A model generated the notes under the pieces. The model was not told where the DNA came from and made no database searches. It saw nothing but the letters and a program-made list of their open reading frames with translations. From NCBI GenBank assembly GCA_949825025.1, contig OX463785.1, positions 12,029,971 through 12,093,970 on the forward strand: DNA of 64,000 nucleotides, read 5' to 3'. This DNA comes from Siphlonurus alternatus. Lineage: Eukaryota > Arthropoda > Insecta > Ephemeroptera > Siphlonuridae. Shown here in pieces: positions 10,601-25,376 of the stretch. How positions within the stretch are numbered: position 1 is the first letter of the stretch; every line of letters starts with the position of its first letter. A program made the position numbers and the translations under genes.

Positions 10601-13600
10601 CCGTAACATTAGCTGAAACTACTTATTTAATTCTGTTTTCAATTTTTTTTAATCAAAATCCAATTTGGTACTTTTACAAACTAATTACTCATTAAGTTAG
10701 ACACTTCGAACCTTCCGAAATAGACTTAAAAGTTTTAGCACTTTTCGGAACTGGGGCGGCCATGGACTCGCAATCTATCCTGACATTTGCTGTGATTGAG
10801 GAAACCTCAGCCAGGATGGACGCTACAGCTTTTGTCAATGGATAAGAAATGTAATGGTTCAAAGTTCAAAGCAATGCAGGAAAACCACATAGTAAAAAAG
10901 TGCAATGATTTACCCCTGGGTGGGAAACGTGGTTTTTGATGAAAATGATCACCCATCCAACTACTAACCACGCTCGGCGTTGCTTGACTTCGGTGATCTC
11001 CCAAATTATTGAGATATCATCAGAAAATATTTTATAAATCACTGGTAATGTTAATATTGGTACTGCTGGTATTATTGTTACAATTTTGTATGACTACTTT
11101 TACACTACTTAATTATTACTATTATATTTATTACATTTATAAAAAGATATAATAATATTTCTTGATCATTTCTACTTTTTCATAATATTATTATGTAGGA
11201 AAAATATTAATCGAATGGAGGAAACAATCAATGTGTTTATTTGAGGTGTAGAAAGGTAGAATTTTTTTGATAGACTATCCACTTTGGATAGTGTTTCGAA
11301 AATGATTGGAAAATCAGGTTTGGGTTAAAAAAAATTCGGGTGTCATATTCAGCTCCAGATACTATAAGGTTACCAATGAGGAAGTATATGGATTTTCTTT
11401 GTGCTGTGATTGGCTGGTAAGATTTAGAAATATCACCACATTTCACCTACACAGAGAATCATTCAATTTACGTAAATGTTCTTGAAAGTTTAAATTTGCT
11501 CGTTAATGATGTACGCGAGCATGTGAATTTTGTATAACAAAATTCTTAATGTCAACTTGCTACCCCCCCCCCCCCAACCTTTTGCTTACATTGATCAAGT
11601 TATATTACATTGCATATTCTGCGAAAAAAGTTGACAATTATTGAAATTTATTTATAAAGAATAAACAAAAAAAAAGGCATAACATGGTAAAGCTTTATTA
11701 AAATTGACGTAATAATTGCAAAGGATAAGCATTTTCATTTCTTAGTAAAATAGGTTAGTTTTTAATGTATTACTTTCCTTATTGCGGCTTCCATTGACGC
11801 CTGCGATAGTTGAAGGTAGGCTTTTTGTTAAACACAAATGTAGGAAAAGTTGTCTATCTTACAGGCGTTTCCACGGAGAACATCTAAATAAATTAAATCA
11901 TCTATTCAATTCAAGGTTAATATAATTGATTTTTTTTTTAAATCAACATTATTATTTCCTTATTGGGTCATGGCTGCCAAGGTTACTACGATGAAAATAA
12001 AATCTTGTGAATTACGACGCATTCTTTTTGTTAAATTCCTGTCAATGATAGAAAACAAAACTTTTATAGTGCTTCTTTCTTAGAATATTATAAATTTATA
12101 ATACAATATATCTATATTTAATTTATTATACGTTTCAGGAGTGAGTTTTAGAATAACAATTTAAAAATATATACATAATAGGCGCGATTCACGAAGCAGT
12201 TAGTCAGGTTTCTAACCATTTTTAGCTTAACCACGTTTAACTATACCTGTTTTACTTATTAAACCACCTAGTTAAACGTAGTTAAGCTAAACGTGGTTAT
12301 AAACCTGGCTAACTGCTTCGTGAATCACGCCTACTATGTATATTTTATATTTTTTAATATTTTTTAATATTTTATGAAAAGGGTAAATAAAACAATCCTT
12401 ATATAGTGGATGGAATAATAAATTATATATCGTTCCCATCTTTTCAATGTATATTATATCAATAATAAATAAGATAACTTTTGAGCAAAGTCTTCTACCC
12501 GCAATGGTTGTAACAAACCATTGTTGTCGCATGAAGCCTTTTTCATTGTTAAACCTGGGACGACGTAGTGCCTAATTTTGCCACCAGAGCAGAGAATGTA
12601 ATGGCATTGTTGGCGCTAGGCAACCGTTTCAACTTCATAATTAACGGTCATTTTCCATAAGTTAACATGTAAATCAACAAGCGTCCCATGTTTTTCTTTT
12701 CACGCGACAGACATTACACAAGAATACTTTGTTTACTAACAACGAGCAGAAGACTTTGCTTTTGAGATAGTATAAAAAGCAAAATAAAAACTAGTTTTTA
12801 AGACACATAGGATATAATTGAAAGAATGTCATTATAGGGTCTCCAGCCAGTGACTATTTTAAAAAAGTAGTCAAATCAATATCTTGATTATTTTTATTTT
12901 ATCAGGTTGTTTATAAATTTGTCTTGTATATCTTTAGGTGCAAAAATATTTTAGCATTATCATAAAAAAAATAATGAGTATAATAATGGCCGCTAATCCT
13001 TCATTTGACCCCTTTGTTATCTATGATTTGTCAGTTACCTTAAAATATGAAATCTGAACTTTCCTAAACGGTATTTTGTTTATTATGATTTTGACATTCA
13101 GGGAAGTAATTTAAAAAAAAAGTATTTTAAGGTGATAAACTGATAAATATCAGTAGTGAATCGTGTTAACATGAATTTTGTTTCAAATCTTAAATATAGG
13201 CTACAAAGTAATTGTTCTACTCGGATTTTTCTAAATTTACAGAGTCTATGTTGGAACTATTTTTAATTATATTTAAATATAACTATATATTTTTTTGTCA
13301 AAACTTTCCGATAGTAAAAAATCTTAAAAATTAGAATAACATAATACATAACGTTTAAAAAAATTTCATGTAGGTATTTCATTATAATATATAAAAGTAA
13401 ATTCTCTCTGTGACAATTTGTATGAATGTGTAGGTTTAAAGTAATACGCATGACTGCCTTGTATATCATTCAATCACCGATGACATTGCTTGTGGAGACA
13501 TTGTCAACAGAGCGTTGTTTCCGCTATATCTTTCTCCTAACTAAAAATATCCCGTGGTGTAAAATAACTTCTATATCCTTGTTCTATTTTATATATGAAA

Positions 13601-16600
13601 TTAATGTACTGAAAAATGTCTTTTTATTACTATTATATATGTAGTATAAAATCTAGTTTTATATTACTTTATAATTATTTAATATATGGTTTTAAAAAAA
13701 TAGTTTTTTTTCACTTGTTTTAATATATTCAGTCTAGCATACTTGCGGTGTAATTTTTTAAAGAATTAAAAAATTTATCTTGATTTTAATATACCTGTAG
13801 GGGAATTCAATACGTGGCATAATTTTGTTCAATGTCTTACTCATTTTGTAAAAATTAAGCAAGAAGTTTAACATAGAGCCTTATGGTTGGAAACTTGAAA
13901 CGTGGATGTGAGAAAACCAGAGCAATTTCACAACAATTTCATAAAAAAAAATCTTAACCATTAGCAATGGAGTATCGACCTCAATTTTTTTTTTATTGCA
14001 GAAATGGATAGAGGGTGCAAAGTTAATATGCTACCCTGATTTTTTTCAGATTTTTTAGAGCCCGGGAAGCATTTTTAAAAAAATTATTGAAAGTTCTTTT
14101 GTAACGTCACGCGGCGGCAAGTCCTATCTTTTTCTTAAGGAGCAGCGTCTCGTGACGTCACAAAAAAACTTTCAATAGTTTTTTAAAAATAGTTCCCGGA
14201 CTCTAAAAAATCTGAAAAAAAAAAAATCAGATTAGCATAACTTTGCACCCTCTATCCATTTCTGCAATAAAAAAAATTTAAGTCGATACTCCATTAAACC
14301 TGAAAATATTCTAAATTTTAAATTTTATGTTAATTGGTTCCTTCTTACAGAAACATTAGAATCACCTAAATTTCATCTTTAATTCAAAATTAATTGCATT
14401 AATATAATAATTATATTCTTTTTTTTTCTGCCCAGTTTTAGTATGTATAATACTCATCATTCAAATGGGATCAGTTATTTTTAATAGAATTTAAAAAAAA
14501 ATATTAATTAAAATTTTAAATTACATATAGAAACAGATAGGGAGTTTTTAAATAATTTATTCATACTTCAAAATTTAGAGTTAGAAATAAAATAAATAGT
14601 TCTCTTTATAACATTTTTGTGTAAAATAAGGCTCGTTTGTTTACGTATACTATAATAAATATCTATAGTAATATTATGGTAAAAACTTAAGTGTATTCTA
14701 AAGAAAACAATAGAGAGGATAAATTTTATGTCTTAGAAAAATACAGTCGAACTTTGTATATTTATAATCTATTTCACATAGATACCCCATTTATTTTTTA
14801 TGTGTATTCACAAGAATAGTAATATCGAATTCAATAATGGAAAGTAAATAACAATTGTATGTTTAAGATACTATAAAATGCATTCTTAGAAATATTTTTG
14901 TTTACTTAATATGGCTAAGCCCGCGAGTTAAATAAGCAAATGGCAAATAAATACTGCGAAAAATATTATAGAAATACTGCATGAAGGTAATTTTGTTCCA
15001 AAAGTATATATTGTATGTTTAGAACAATTTTACTATAGACTAATATTGTTATATAGTTATTATTAGATAACAAAGAGAGGGGATATACAGTACAAAGATA
15101 GAGTTAAATTAATTTGATATTCCTTCCGGAAGTAGCCGGAAGTGTGAAATTTACAGCTCTTCTGTTTGTAATTCAATTTTGAAACTTTACAGAGTGATTT
15201 TAAGTAGAAGTACTGACCTATGTGTAAAATTGTAACTCTTAAATACGAATAGAAAGACCAGAAACTTCTGACTACTTCTGGAGGTAATTTTATGTAAATT
15301 TGAATGCATTAATTTGTAATTTTGAGAAAGGAAAGAAGTGTACTCTATATAACTAAATACATAAAAAATTAATTAATTTCTCCAGGCTTCCAACAACTGT
15401 AACATAACATATATCGATCAAAAACAGTTTAAGGTAACATTCGTGCTGCCTTAAGATGTGCTCTCCTGCTCTCCCATAGAAACTTCAAGTGTTCCCCGGC
15501 TGGAAAATTTTCTCCATAAGCCACCATGTTAGAAAATTTGTATATCTATATATCTATATAGATATCTATTATTGTATAACTATTAAAGCTATGAATTTGA
15601 AACCATCTCCTACCCCACCCCCATTTAGGGGGCTTCTTATCAAGAGCTTATTTTCCTCTACAAAATTTCTTTAATGCCAAAAAAGCAATTTTGAGTTGTT
15701 TTTTTTACATAGGTTTGGATAGGATGGTGGGAACACCGCAAAATCAGCTGACTTGTAGCCTCTATTTGTGGATGGTGACTCACTGTGAAGGCATGGTGAA
15801 CTTCAATTCATCGTTAAAATAAAAATACTCTGCACCAGTTTCACCCAGCATTCCCAGAAGCAACGAAATTTTTATTTTCATTAAAATACTCTTTACACAT
15901 CTATTACCGTGGTGAATTAAAAAATAACAAATGTTATATTTTGATGAATAATAATATAATATAAGTTCAATTTTAGTTTTGTTTCGAAAGTGTGAACGTT
16001 ACATTGTCATGTGTTCTATGTTATGAGAAATATAAGATGATAAATTTTTATTTTAAGCTGTCGTTTTATTCTGTATCATTATTTTATTGCATTTTTTTTC
16101 AAAAATTTTAAGCTTCAAAACACTATGACGTCATAGGCATGTAAATATATCACATGCAAATATAAAAAGCTGCTACATGATTGTTTTTTATACACACATA
16201 CATGTTTAAGGTAGAGATAACGTCGGTCAGCTGTTTTTTTTAGCTACATTTGATTAACATGTAAACCTTAGAGGCAGATATTAGTGCCTAAAAGCAATAG
16301 AAAAAAATTCAAAACAATTTAACTAGCAGATTTTTTTTAATTAATTTATTTAATTTTCAGCATAGGACTTTCCCATGGAGAGACAAACTAAACAATTAAT
16401 TAAAAAAAATCGGCTCGTTAAATTGTTTTGAAACTTTTTCTATGCTGGCATTTAGGCACTAATATCTGCCTCTCAAAAAAAAATTCCGAATTTTTGTGAA
16501 TTTGCTAAGGTTTACAAGTTAATCAAATGGAGCTAAAAAAACAGCTGACCGACGTTATCTCTACCTTAATCACAGTATACTGATTTAAATAACTATTAAC

Positions 16601-19600
16601 CAATATTTTAATTATTAAAAATTATCGATGTATACCTTTAAATTTTCTGATAAATGAATGCGATTGTTGTTTTTTCCGTGTGCTTTATTGTTAAAACAAA
16701 TATTATAATGATAACGTAAGGATGTTTTGCAATGTTATATGCTGGGAATTTAAAATAATTATAATTCATATTATTATAATTGCAGAAGTAAAAAATAAAC
16801 TTTTTAAATGGCTTATATTTATGCTAAACATAAAAAAATAGTCTCAAGCATGTTAAACATCATATAATATGTATTTAAAAAATAATTATAAAAGCTATAA
16901 AGAAGTAAAAAAAAAAAAATGTCAAACTCCTAACAAAATTCACACAGATTTGTGTTATTTTTTTTCCCCCTTACAAAAAATTTATAAATGTTTCATTCGG
17001 AAATTGCTGTGTAGATTTTTTAAATGTTAAAGTTCAGTTTCTTTTTATTTGTAAGCAGAAGTTAACATTTCATAAGTCCACTCTCTCAAGTTGAGAAGAA
17101 AAGGGAAGAGGAATGGAGGAAAACGTTTCTACAGAGCACACATCAAGCTACATAGAGACATGTCGTATTTCAGTAAGACATGCTTTCTTTCTTGACCCTC
17201 CTTTATATTCTTGTCTCCTAACTGTCCACTTAACTTCACCGTTTATTTTTTTATCTCCATCTTGTTTCTTTACACTGAAATGACTGCAAATCACAATTTA
17301 TATTTAACATTATTCAAACACCTCTCAGTAAAATTTTATAAATTTTGTTTGTAATATTTTACAGCTGAGCAAACGTTGGTTCGTTTTCGAAAAACGTGAG
17401 ATGATAGTGAATTTCGTTGAAATAATTTATAAAAGGGATAGCTTCTTTGTGTTTTAGCACCTTGTTTGTGTTTTTCGGTCTATCCTCACCCTAACTCTTG
17501 TTTTTGTACATTGTATTTTATGTATTTATGGGTGAAATAATAAATAAAAGTAAAAAATAATAAAAATATCTTAAATTTTTCATAACAGTATGTATAGTAT
17601 ATATGTTATATTTCTATTATATTTTTCTCCTCTTATAAGTATGATCATTACTATATTAAATTATGGTTCTTCGTTGTACCATTAAGAGAGTTTGTTCAAA
17701 AATGTATAAAAATATACTAGATTTAATCCACAGTTAAAAATTATGTATATATTGGTTAAGGTTACTTCGACATTAATATACGTATGAATAATCAGGTTGC
17801 GTAAATTATCATTTTATACATTCAATTACTAACTGTAAAAAATTGAAACAAAGAAGCATTATTGTACTAACAATATTAATTTGGCATAAAAAATTACATC
17901 ACATGTAGCATAATACACGGTATATTCAAATATTTAGTTCCAATTACCATAAAATTTTGTATTTACATTTTTATATACTTTTTTTTTTTAATTAATTATT
18001 TTAATATTTTTTCACGAGTTAAATGTTTTTGTAATACTAATGAGATACAAACTCCAAGATTAATTTTTATTCATAATTCATACTTGAAATTGAATAGAGG
18101 AGCATTAAAAACAAACTCTCTTTTCACATTTCCTCTTTTTTTTTTATTAAAATATTATGTTATATTTATATTTAGAGTGTAACATGTAGAAAATTTTGAA
18201 TAAATATTAAAATTATTAAATTAAGTTACAGCATGAGAATAAGATATAAAATGTTTGAATGGTTAAAAAAACGTACAATAGAAGTAAAACCCTTACTAAT
18301 ATTGTCTTCAAAATGGTTTCATTTTATATAAAATAATTCCTTCATTCATAAAATTTCATTAAAAATAACAGTTATTAAGTATTGAGTATAAAATACTAAA
18401 CAAAGAAATTTCAACATAATAGAACATTTTTTTATACAACAAAATATCAATGGCTATTTATTTTATCCGAATATTGATATCTTTTTAATCATTTCAAATA
18501 TGGTATGGTTTTTAATCTAAATTGTTCAATATTACACTAAAAATGCAGATATTTTTTTAATAATCCATGTAGTATTAAGTCCAGTTAAGTGATGCTCTCA
18601 TAATTATAATATATGAATGTAAACTGCTTCTGCTTGCTAGCTGGAACTTTTCATTGTTTATCCTTTCTTTCTTATATTTATAAGGCACAAAGAAAATATT
18701 TTATGTATGATGTCATTACATTGTTTATTATAAGGATAATCAACATACATAAACTGTATAGCATAATCGAAACTGTGTCACGAGTTAAAAATGTGCTTAC
18801 CATGAAATTAAGATATCCAATTGCCTTGTGAATGTATATTATAAACATTACTATAGTAAAAAGATTGCTCAATTTTTTCAATTTTCGACGCGCACCACCA
18901 TCCAATTGTAGATAGTAAAAAATATATTGGCAATTTATATGAATTTTCTTCAGTACACTTTCATGAAAAATATCATTAATTACACTGGATGGAAAATAAT
19001 ATTGTATCATAGCGTCCTGGAATAGGAATTCTATAACGCTATGACTGTATCGTCTAGTTAAAAATATTAACATATTAATCTCTCGTTGCTAAATTAATGA
19101 ATTAAATAACAACATTAATTTTAATAAATCATGACTTTTGATTAAATTAAAGTTTTTACCAATACCTATTTCACACTGTTTTAAAGACATGTTATTATAA
19201 TTTTGGAATTTTTAAATGATTAAATTTTACTTTCTTTGAATTAGCATAATTATTTTTAAAAGGAATATTTGCCTGATAAATAAATCAGACAATCTATAAC
19301 ACACCATTCTTTAAATAAAAGAAGTACGTACTCTAAATTATTACAATTATACGAAATTTTTAATACTAAAGTGTACGTGAATTTTGTCTTCTTTTCTGTT
19401 TTTTACTGAGAAAGATAAAAATAAATTAATGTTAAGCTTTCAATTAATAAAATTATACTCTATAAAATCAAATAAAACCCATACAAAATTGTTTTTCTTT
19501 ACTACATACACCGTTTAAAAAATGTAACAAAATGAAATTAGCTGTTATACACATGCATATTAAAATATGCATGTATATTTGTTTGCTTTTAAAGTGTAAC

Positions 19601-22600
19601 TGTACAATTTCTGAAAAAAAAAATATTTCTTATATATTTGACATTTGAATACTGTAAAACTATTCAATAAATATATTTTCTCGCATTGTTTTTCATATAA
19701 CCCAAAAACACAATTACGAAGCTTCGAACTTATTTTAACTCACTCATAAATTACCTCCAATATGAATGAAATAAATAGCACTATTTAATTATCTATTGTA
19801 TATAAATGAGCACTGCTGCAAATAAAATCATCTTAGCATACAATAAACAATTGTTCTTAATAAATAATTTTGAACGTACGATATAAACCTTAATTTTTGT
19901 AGGATTTCATGTTTTTTTTTAAATACAGAGAAGAAAATATTGTATTTTTATGTAACTAAAAATTAATTAACCAATAACAAATCAAAAGTTAATTTTTTTT
20001 AGTGAAAAAAATCAAATCGTAAGTAATAAGATATGCATTCAAATTTTCTTCAATTTTCAGTTCAAAAATTTGTTGCACTAGATTCTCCATACTATAGTTC
20101 AGTGGTGAAAGTAAGCCGGTGCGCACCAGTGCGCCGCACTGGTAAGACATTTGACGCCAGTGCGGCGCACTGGTAAGACACTGATCGAAATTTACCAAAA
20201 AAATCAATAATTTTTAATGAAAAAAAAATATTTGCAAGTGTGAACAGATAACATATTATAATCATGCTCAATGCATGATAGTTATTGCATTTTTTTTTCT
20301 CTCTCACGAAGTTTTAACTTGCACTTTCTTTTAAAATTTGTGCTAAAAAAATAATTGAAATCTACTCTATTTACTTTTATTTATTTTTCATTACGTAAAA
20401 AATAAAAATGAATTAATAATTTGAGGTATGGAATTGTTGCGTTGTAAATAAATATGCATAGTAAGTGCTGCAGTAAACATTATTATAAAAGACTATGTTT
20501 AAAAAGTTAATTATAATATTTTTTTCAAAAATGTATTTTTTATGGTGAGCCTTGGAGCAGATTTATTTATTATATTATTTTCTTAGATTTTTTAAATCAA
20601 AGAAATGTTTTTATAAGTTTTTTTTTTAAATATCTGTAGGTTTATTGTTTACTATTTTATCTTCAATTTTTATATGAATTAAGTGATCATGATGTTTTAT
20701 AAGTTTTATTACATGATCATGGAAGTGGCACTTTTTTAAAATTGTAACCTTTCATCTTTTTGGAATATTTTGTTTAAATTAATTTTCGAGGCAATAATTT
20801 ATTTATTTAAAAAAATGTGAAACATTTATTGAAAAAATAAAACATTCTAAATTGTGAAACAGTTAATTAAAATATTTTTACTGAATTAACACTGCTGCTA
20901 GATATGCATAGGCAACGAACAACGAATTGCTTGTTTGTGATTTTCTTTTCTATAAAAATTTATTTTTAAATTTTCACTAGGCAGCACAGGAAATATTTTT
21001 GAATATTTTTTTCATCAATTTAGTGTGACACTATATATATTTTTTTTTTTTTACTCTGTTAAAAAGTTTGAAAAGGTTTTTAATTTTACTTAATTTGTGG
21101 GTTAATTCTCATAAGGATTTCCAATATTTTTTCCAGAAAAATTACTCGGTAAAAAAATATTTTATTTGTAAATCAAAAATCTATTAAAGAAATTCATCAT
21201 AGATTACTTTTATTGTTAGATATTTTTCAATATTGGTTCCATAGTTCAGATGAAGTGTGAGTAAACAGTAAAATGCTGCATTCTGTGCCATAAATTTGCA
21301 TGTTAAAAAATTAAGCCTCCGAAACACCAACTTTGGGAATTTTTTGTTTTTAATTTCTAGATAGAGGGCAGAAACTATTTTTAGAAAACAAATTCTTAAA
21401 AAAAAAAAAAAAGTTAACCCCTCACTCTAGTTAAAAAAAATCTCTTAGGGGTGCATCCTTGTAAAAAAAAAAAAAAGGTATTATAAATCAATTTTAGTGC
21501 AACTTTTCAATGAAAAAAAATAAGCCACGCCCCTTTTTCTCAAAAAATCGCGCCTCCGGCGGGGGTTCGGGCCCTTCAGGCCTCTATCTGAAGCGCACTG
21601 GTAAGAAATTGAAACTACTTTCACCACTGCTATAGTTAGAAACACGAGCCAGCAGACGAAACATTTTCTGCAGTTGCTGACGTCAAGGAATGCAGAACAA
21701 GACAAAACATTTTACACTCAGACTTGGGAAAGCTTCGCTTGCAAGTAGTAAAAAAATATTAACGTTGCTATTTTTATATGTATCGTAAGGTTAATGAAGC
21801 GTCTATGTAGCAAATGTACACACATCGCCTTAGAAAATTCCCGTTTAAAGCCTTGTTAATAGCCATTGTGATAGGACATAGTGATTACAGAGGCTACAAA
21901 CAGAATATTTCCAAGTGTATAAAAATGTATTTTTTTTTAAATAATTAAATATTTAAAAAATTACATGAAGTCTCCAGTTTATTATTTTAAAACACCATAA
22001 GCCTATAACTTACTTATTATAATATGCCATGCTAGCTGAACACAATTTTACTTTAGCCACATGAATGCAAAATTATGATTAGTTTAATTTTTATTTTGAT
22101 TGAACTACCTTCACAGATTATTATATGATTTATGTATTGTGTACTATTTGTAGTTCATCATTTATTTATCACGGTTTTAAATTCGATTAAAAAAAAAAAA
22201 AAAAAAAAAGCTTTTTAGAAAAGCCGAAAGTCACAGAGATTTTTAAATGAATATTTTTCTCAGTATTAAATTGAAGCATTTTTAAATTTTAATTGACGAG
22301 ATAGATATAATATGTACTATATAAACTTAATGTATTAAAACATTAAAAAAATGAAAACAAATTATCAAGCAAATTTAAAAAAGACTAAAATGAAAAAAGG
22401 TATTTTCCACAAAACTGATGCATAATATATATATTTGTCATTTTTATTATTTAAAATGAGATTATAATATTAATTTTTAAATCCACTTACGGGTGATAAA
22501 TGTGTTTGTGAAATTCTAATAAAATAAATGTAGTATACCTGTGATAATATACTTCTGAATAAAGCTGAAACGGTAATTCTTGAATTTGAATTTATAATCT

Positions 22601-25317
22601 TTACAAAATTTATAATTTGTATAATAATAATACACAAGTATCTGATATGGAGATAAAAGAATTTTTTATTCTTTTTACATTTAATTCTGATAGTAAATTA
22701 GATTTATTAAGCATTCTTATATAGTATAAGCTAAATATTTTTTTGAAACAAATATCTTTCATGATATTAATTTTACAATAACGATTTTAAGTTAATGACA
22801 TAGATGATTAATCTGTAACATGTATCAAACCTGATTTATCTTGCCCTTCAATATGAGAGCTGTTGTGTTGAGACAATATTAATTTTCGTGGCAATTGAGT
22901 TAAGAGGTTCTTATATACTTGAAGAAAATTAAAGCCGAAGCTTACTATGACTTGAAGATGACACTTGAAAACTCAAACCTTAATGGCAAGTCAAACAAAA
23001 TTTTACCCAACGATGCTGTCAATCTACCGTAATGACGAGCCTACGAAAAGTTATGATCAGTTATTAGTGCATTAATAGTGACATATTAGTAGTAGCTTCT
23101 TAGAGGCTTAATTTTACATGTTTATAGTTGCCTACTTAATATACAAATATTTTTAAAATGAATTATCAATTCTTAAAAACCCAAATATATTTGATTACAA
23201 AGTGTTTTGAATTATCGAGATTCTTTCACAAAAATTAATTAAATTTATACATGGACAAACAATAAGTATTAAAATAATATAAAATTATGTTTTATTTTAA
23301 TCAAATTGATTTTTATTAACAATAATTTATAAATTTAAAAATATTTAAAAAAAAAATAATTTAAAAAAATTGTTATAATGCATTAATAATAACCCATTTT
23401 TTAGTAAATTACTACAATTGCTGTAAAATTTCTTCTGTTAAATATCAGTAAAAGAATAACTGCAATATAAACCTGACTATAAAAGGACAAGCAATTTTAA
23501 ATGCGTGTTTTGTTTCAACAATGTCTGACACTGTAGGTGTCTTGGCACTCTTGGCTGCCATAAAACAAGATTAAGGGTAATCTGAGAGTTTATTTTGAAG
23601 AGGGGCCTCCAGCGATACTGAGACACCCTCTTTGTTGTGTAGTCAAGTTTGCCGCAGGTCTAAACACTTTTGTCAGCATGTAGAAAAAGGGATGAACTCT
23701 TATTATTTGCTGAAAATTAAGATTGAAATTCGTTACTGTTGTTCCATTATAAAAAGTATATTAGTGCTTTTTAAACAGTAAGAAACTAGTTATAATCGAA
23801 TCTTTTGGTATTTCATGGAGATTTTAGTAAACGTATTTATCTAAGAAAATATTGGATATGAGTTCAAAGATTACATAGAGCTAGCTGGATAGATTATTTA
23901 TTTTTTCAAATAAAATTTATATATTTATTGTAAATAATAAGAAATGTAAGAATGTCATATATTTAAATGTTAAACAATAAATCAGCATTGTTTTTACTAT
24001 GCAAATAATATTTAAACAATTAGGGAGTTTTTATATATAAAAACAAATAGAAAAAATACAATAAAAATGAGTTACAAATTATATTAAAATAAAGGAACGT
24101 AAGAAATTAAATAGAATTATAAGTAGATTAAAAGATGGTATTACAATATAAACACTACTTTTGAAATAATCCAAAATGTATATAAATAAATAATAAAAAA
24201 TCTACAAAGTATGAAATTATTTTTAATGGTTAATCTTACGTTATAGGTACTTAAACATCAGAGGATCTTATTATCTGAACAACTCGAATGCTTCAGTGAA
24301 ATACTGCTTTGTAAGTACCAGAATATCAACATAAAAATTGATAAGACCTATTTATGATCTATTGCATGTTCTTGGTCTGAACTAACTCGTACAGTCACCC
24401 AGGTGAAAATCACGCCCGGAATCCCTCGATAATTTGACGTGGTGATTGTCATTAGCTTCAATTAGTCCACTTAATGATAAACGTCCATTCCAATTATCTC
24501 AATTACAAGTCGCTGATTCATGACGTCATGACCCTAATACAGTGAACTTGATTACTTTTTATGAACTCTTCAATTATTTTGAAAATGTCGTAAAAATATT
24601 TAATTATTTTAAAAGTAATAATCATAGTAATATTTATATTGATAAAATTGTTATTGTATTTTGCGAAACCTCAGACTTCATTTTAACCAGTTATCTAAAT
24701 GAAGATTCTCTACAGATTAATATTTTAATATTCATTCATGTTTGGAGAGACTGTTTAGTTTAATCAAGGCATGCAGCATTTATTTAATTTTGAAAAAATG
24801 GCAATGAAAATTTCACTTTGTGGTAATTCATTTTATTAAAATAAACATTAAATTTTAATTATTTTTTTTTATATACTTGTGCCCTCTGTATTTTTATATT
24901 TTCAGATATAACTAACACTTTTATAATAATTAAAAGATGGTGTAAGTAAAGAGATTGTCAAAAATTGTTATAAAAAAAATTTAAAAAAAAAATAAATGAG
25001 AGAACGGAAGGCGGAGTTTTCTTTTCAATTTTATTGTCTTATTTGTCAATAAAAAATTAACAATTTTCTTATACAGTACAATGGTAGAACTCGAACAACT
25101 GATTTCAACTTTTCTTGCGATTTTCTACTTTTTATTTTCTAGGAGAATTAGAATTCAAATGAAATAAAAAATGTTAATAACTGTACGATGATGTAAGGTG
25201 ATGTTTAAAGATCAAACAACCGTATACTGTAATCAAGAAGATCCTAGCTGCGCAGCAATTAAACTTTGCTACAAAGCTACAAAATATGGGACAATCTGCT
25301 TTGTAGAGGGAGAGAGA

Positions 25318-25376
<59 letters not shown>

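Noticed and set aside
18678..19073. 131-codon minus-strand open frame
   Set aside because: Residues are dominated by Ile, Tyr, Phe, Leu and Asn as expected from AT-rich DNA; no domain, splice context or composition change.
20110..20185. CRISPR-like or satellite repeat (GCGCACTGGTAAGACA twice)
   Set aside because: Two copies only, located just inside a hAT end and repeated at its other end: subterminal transposon motif.
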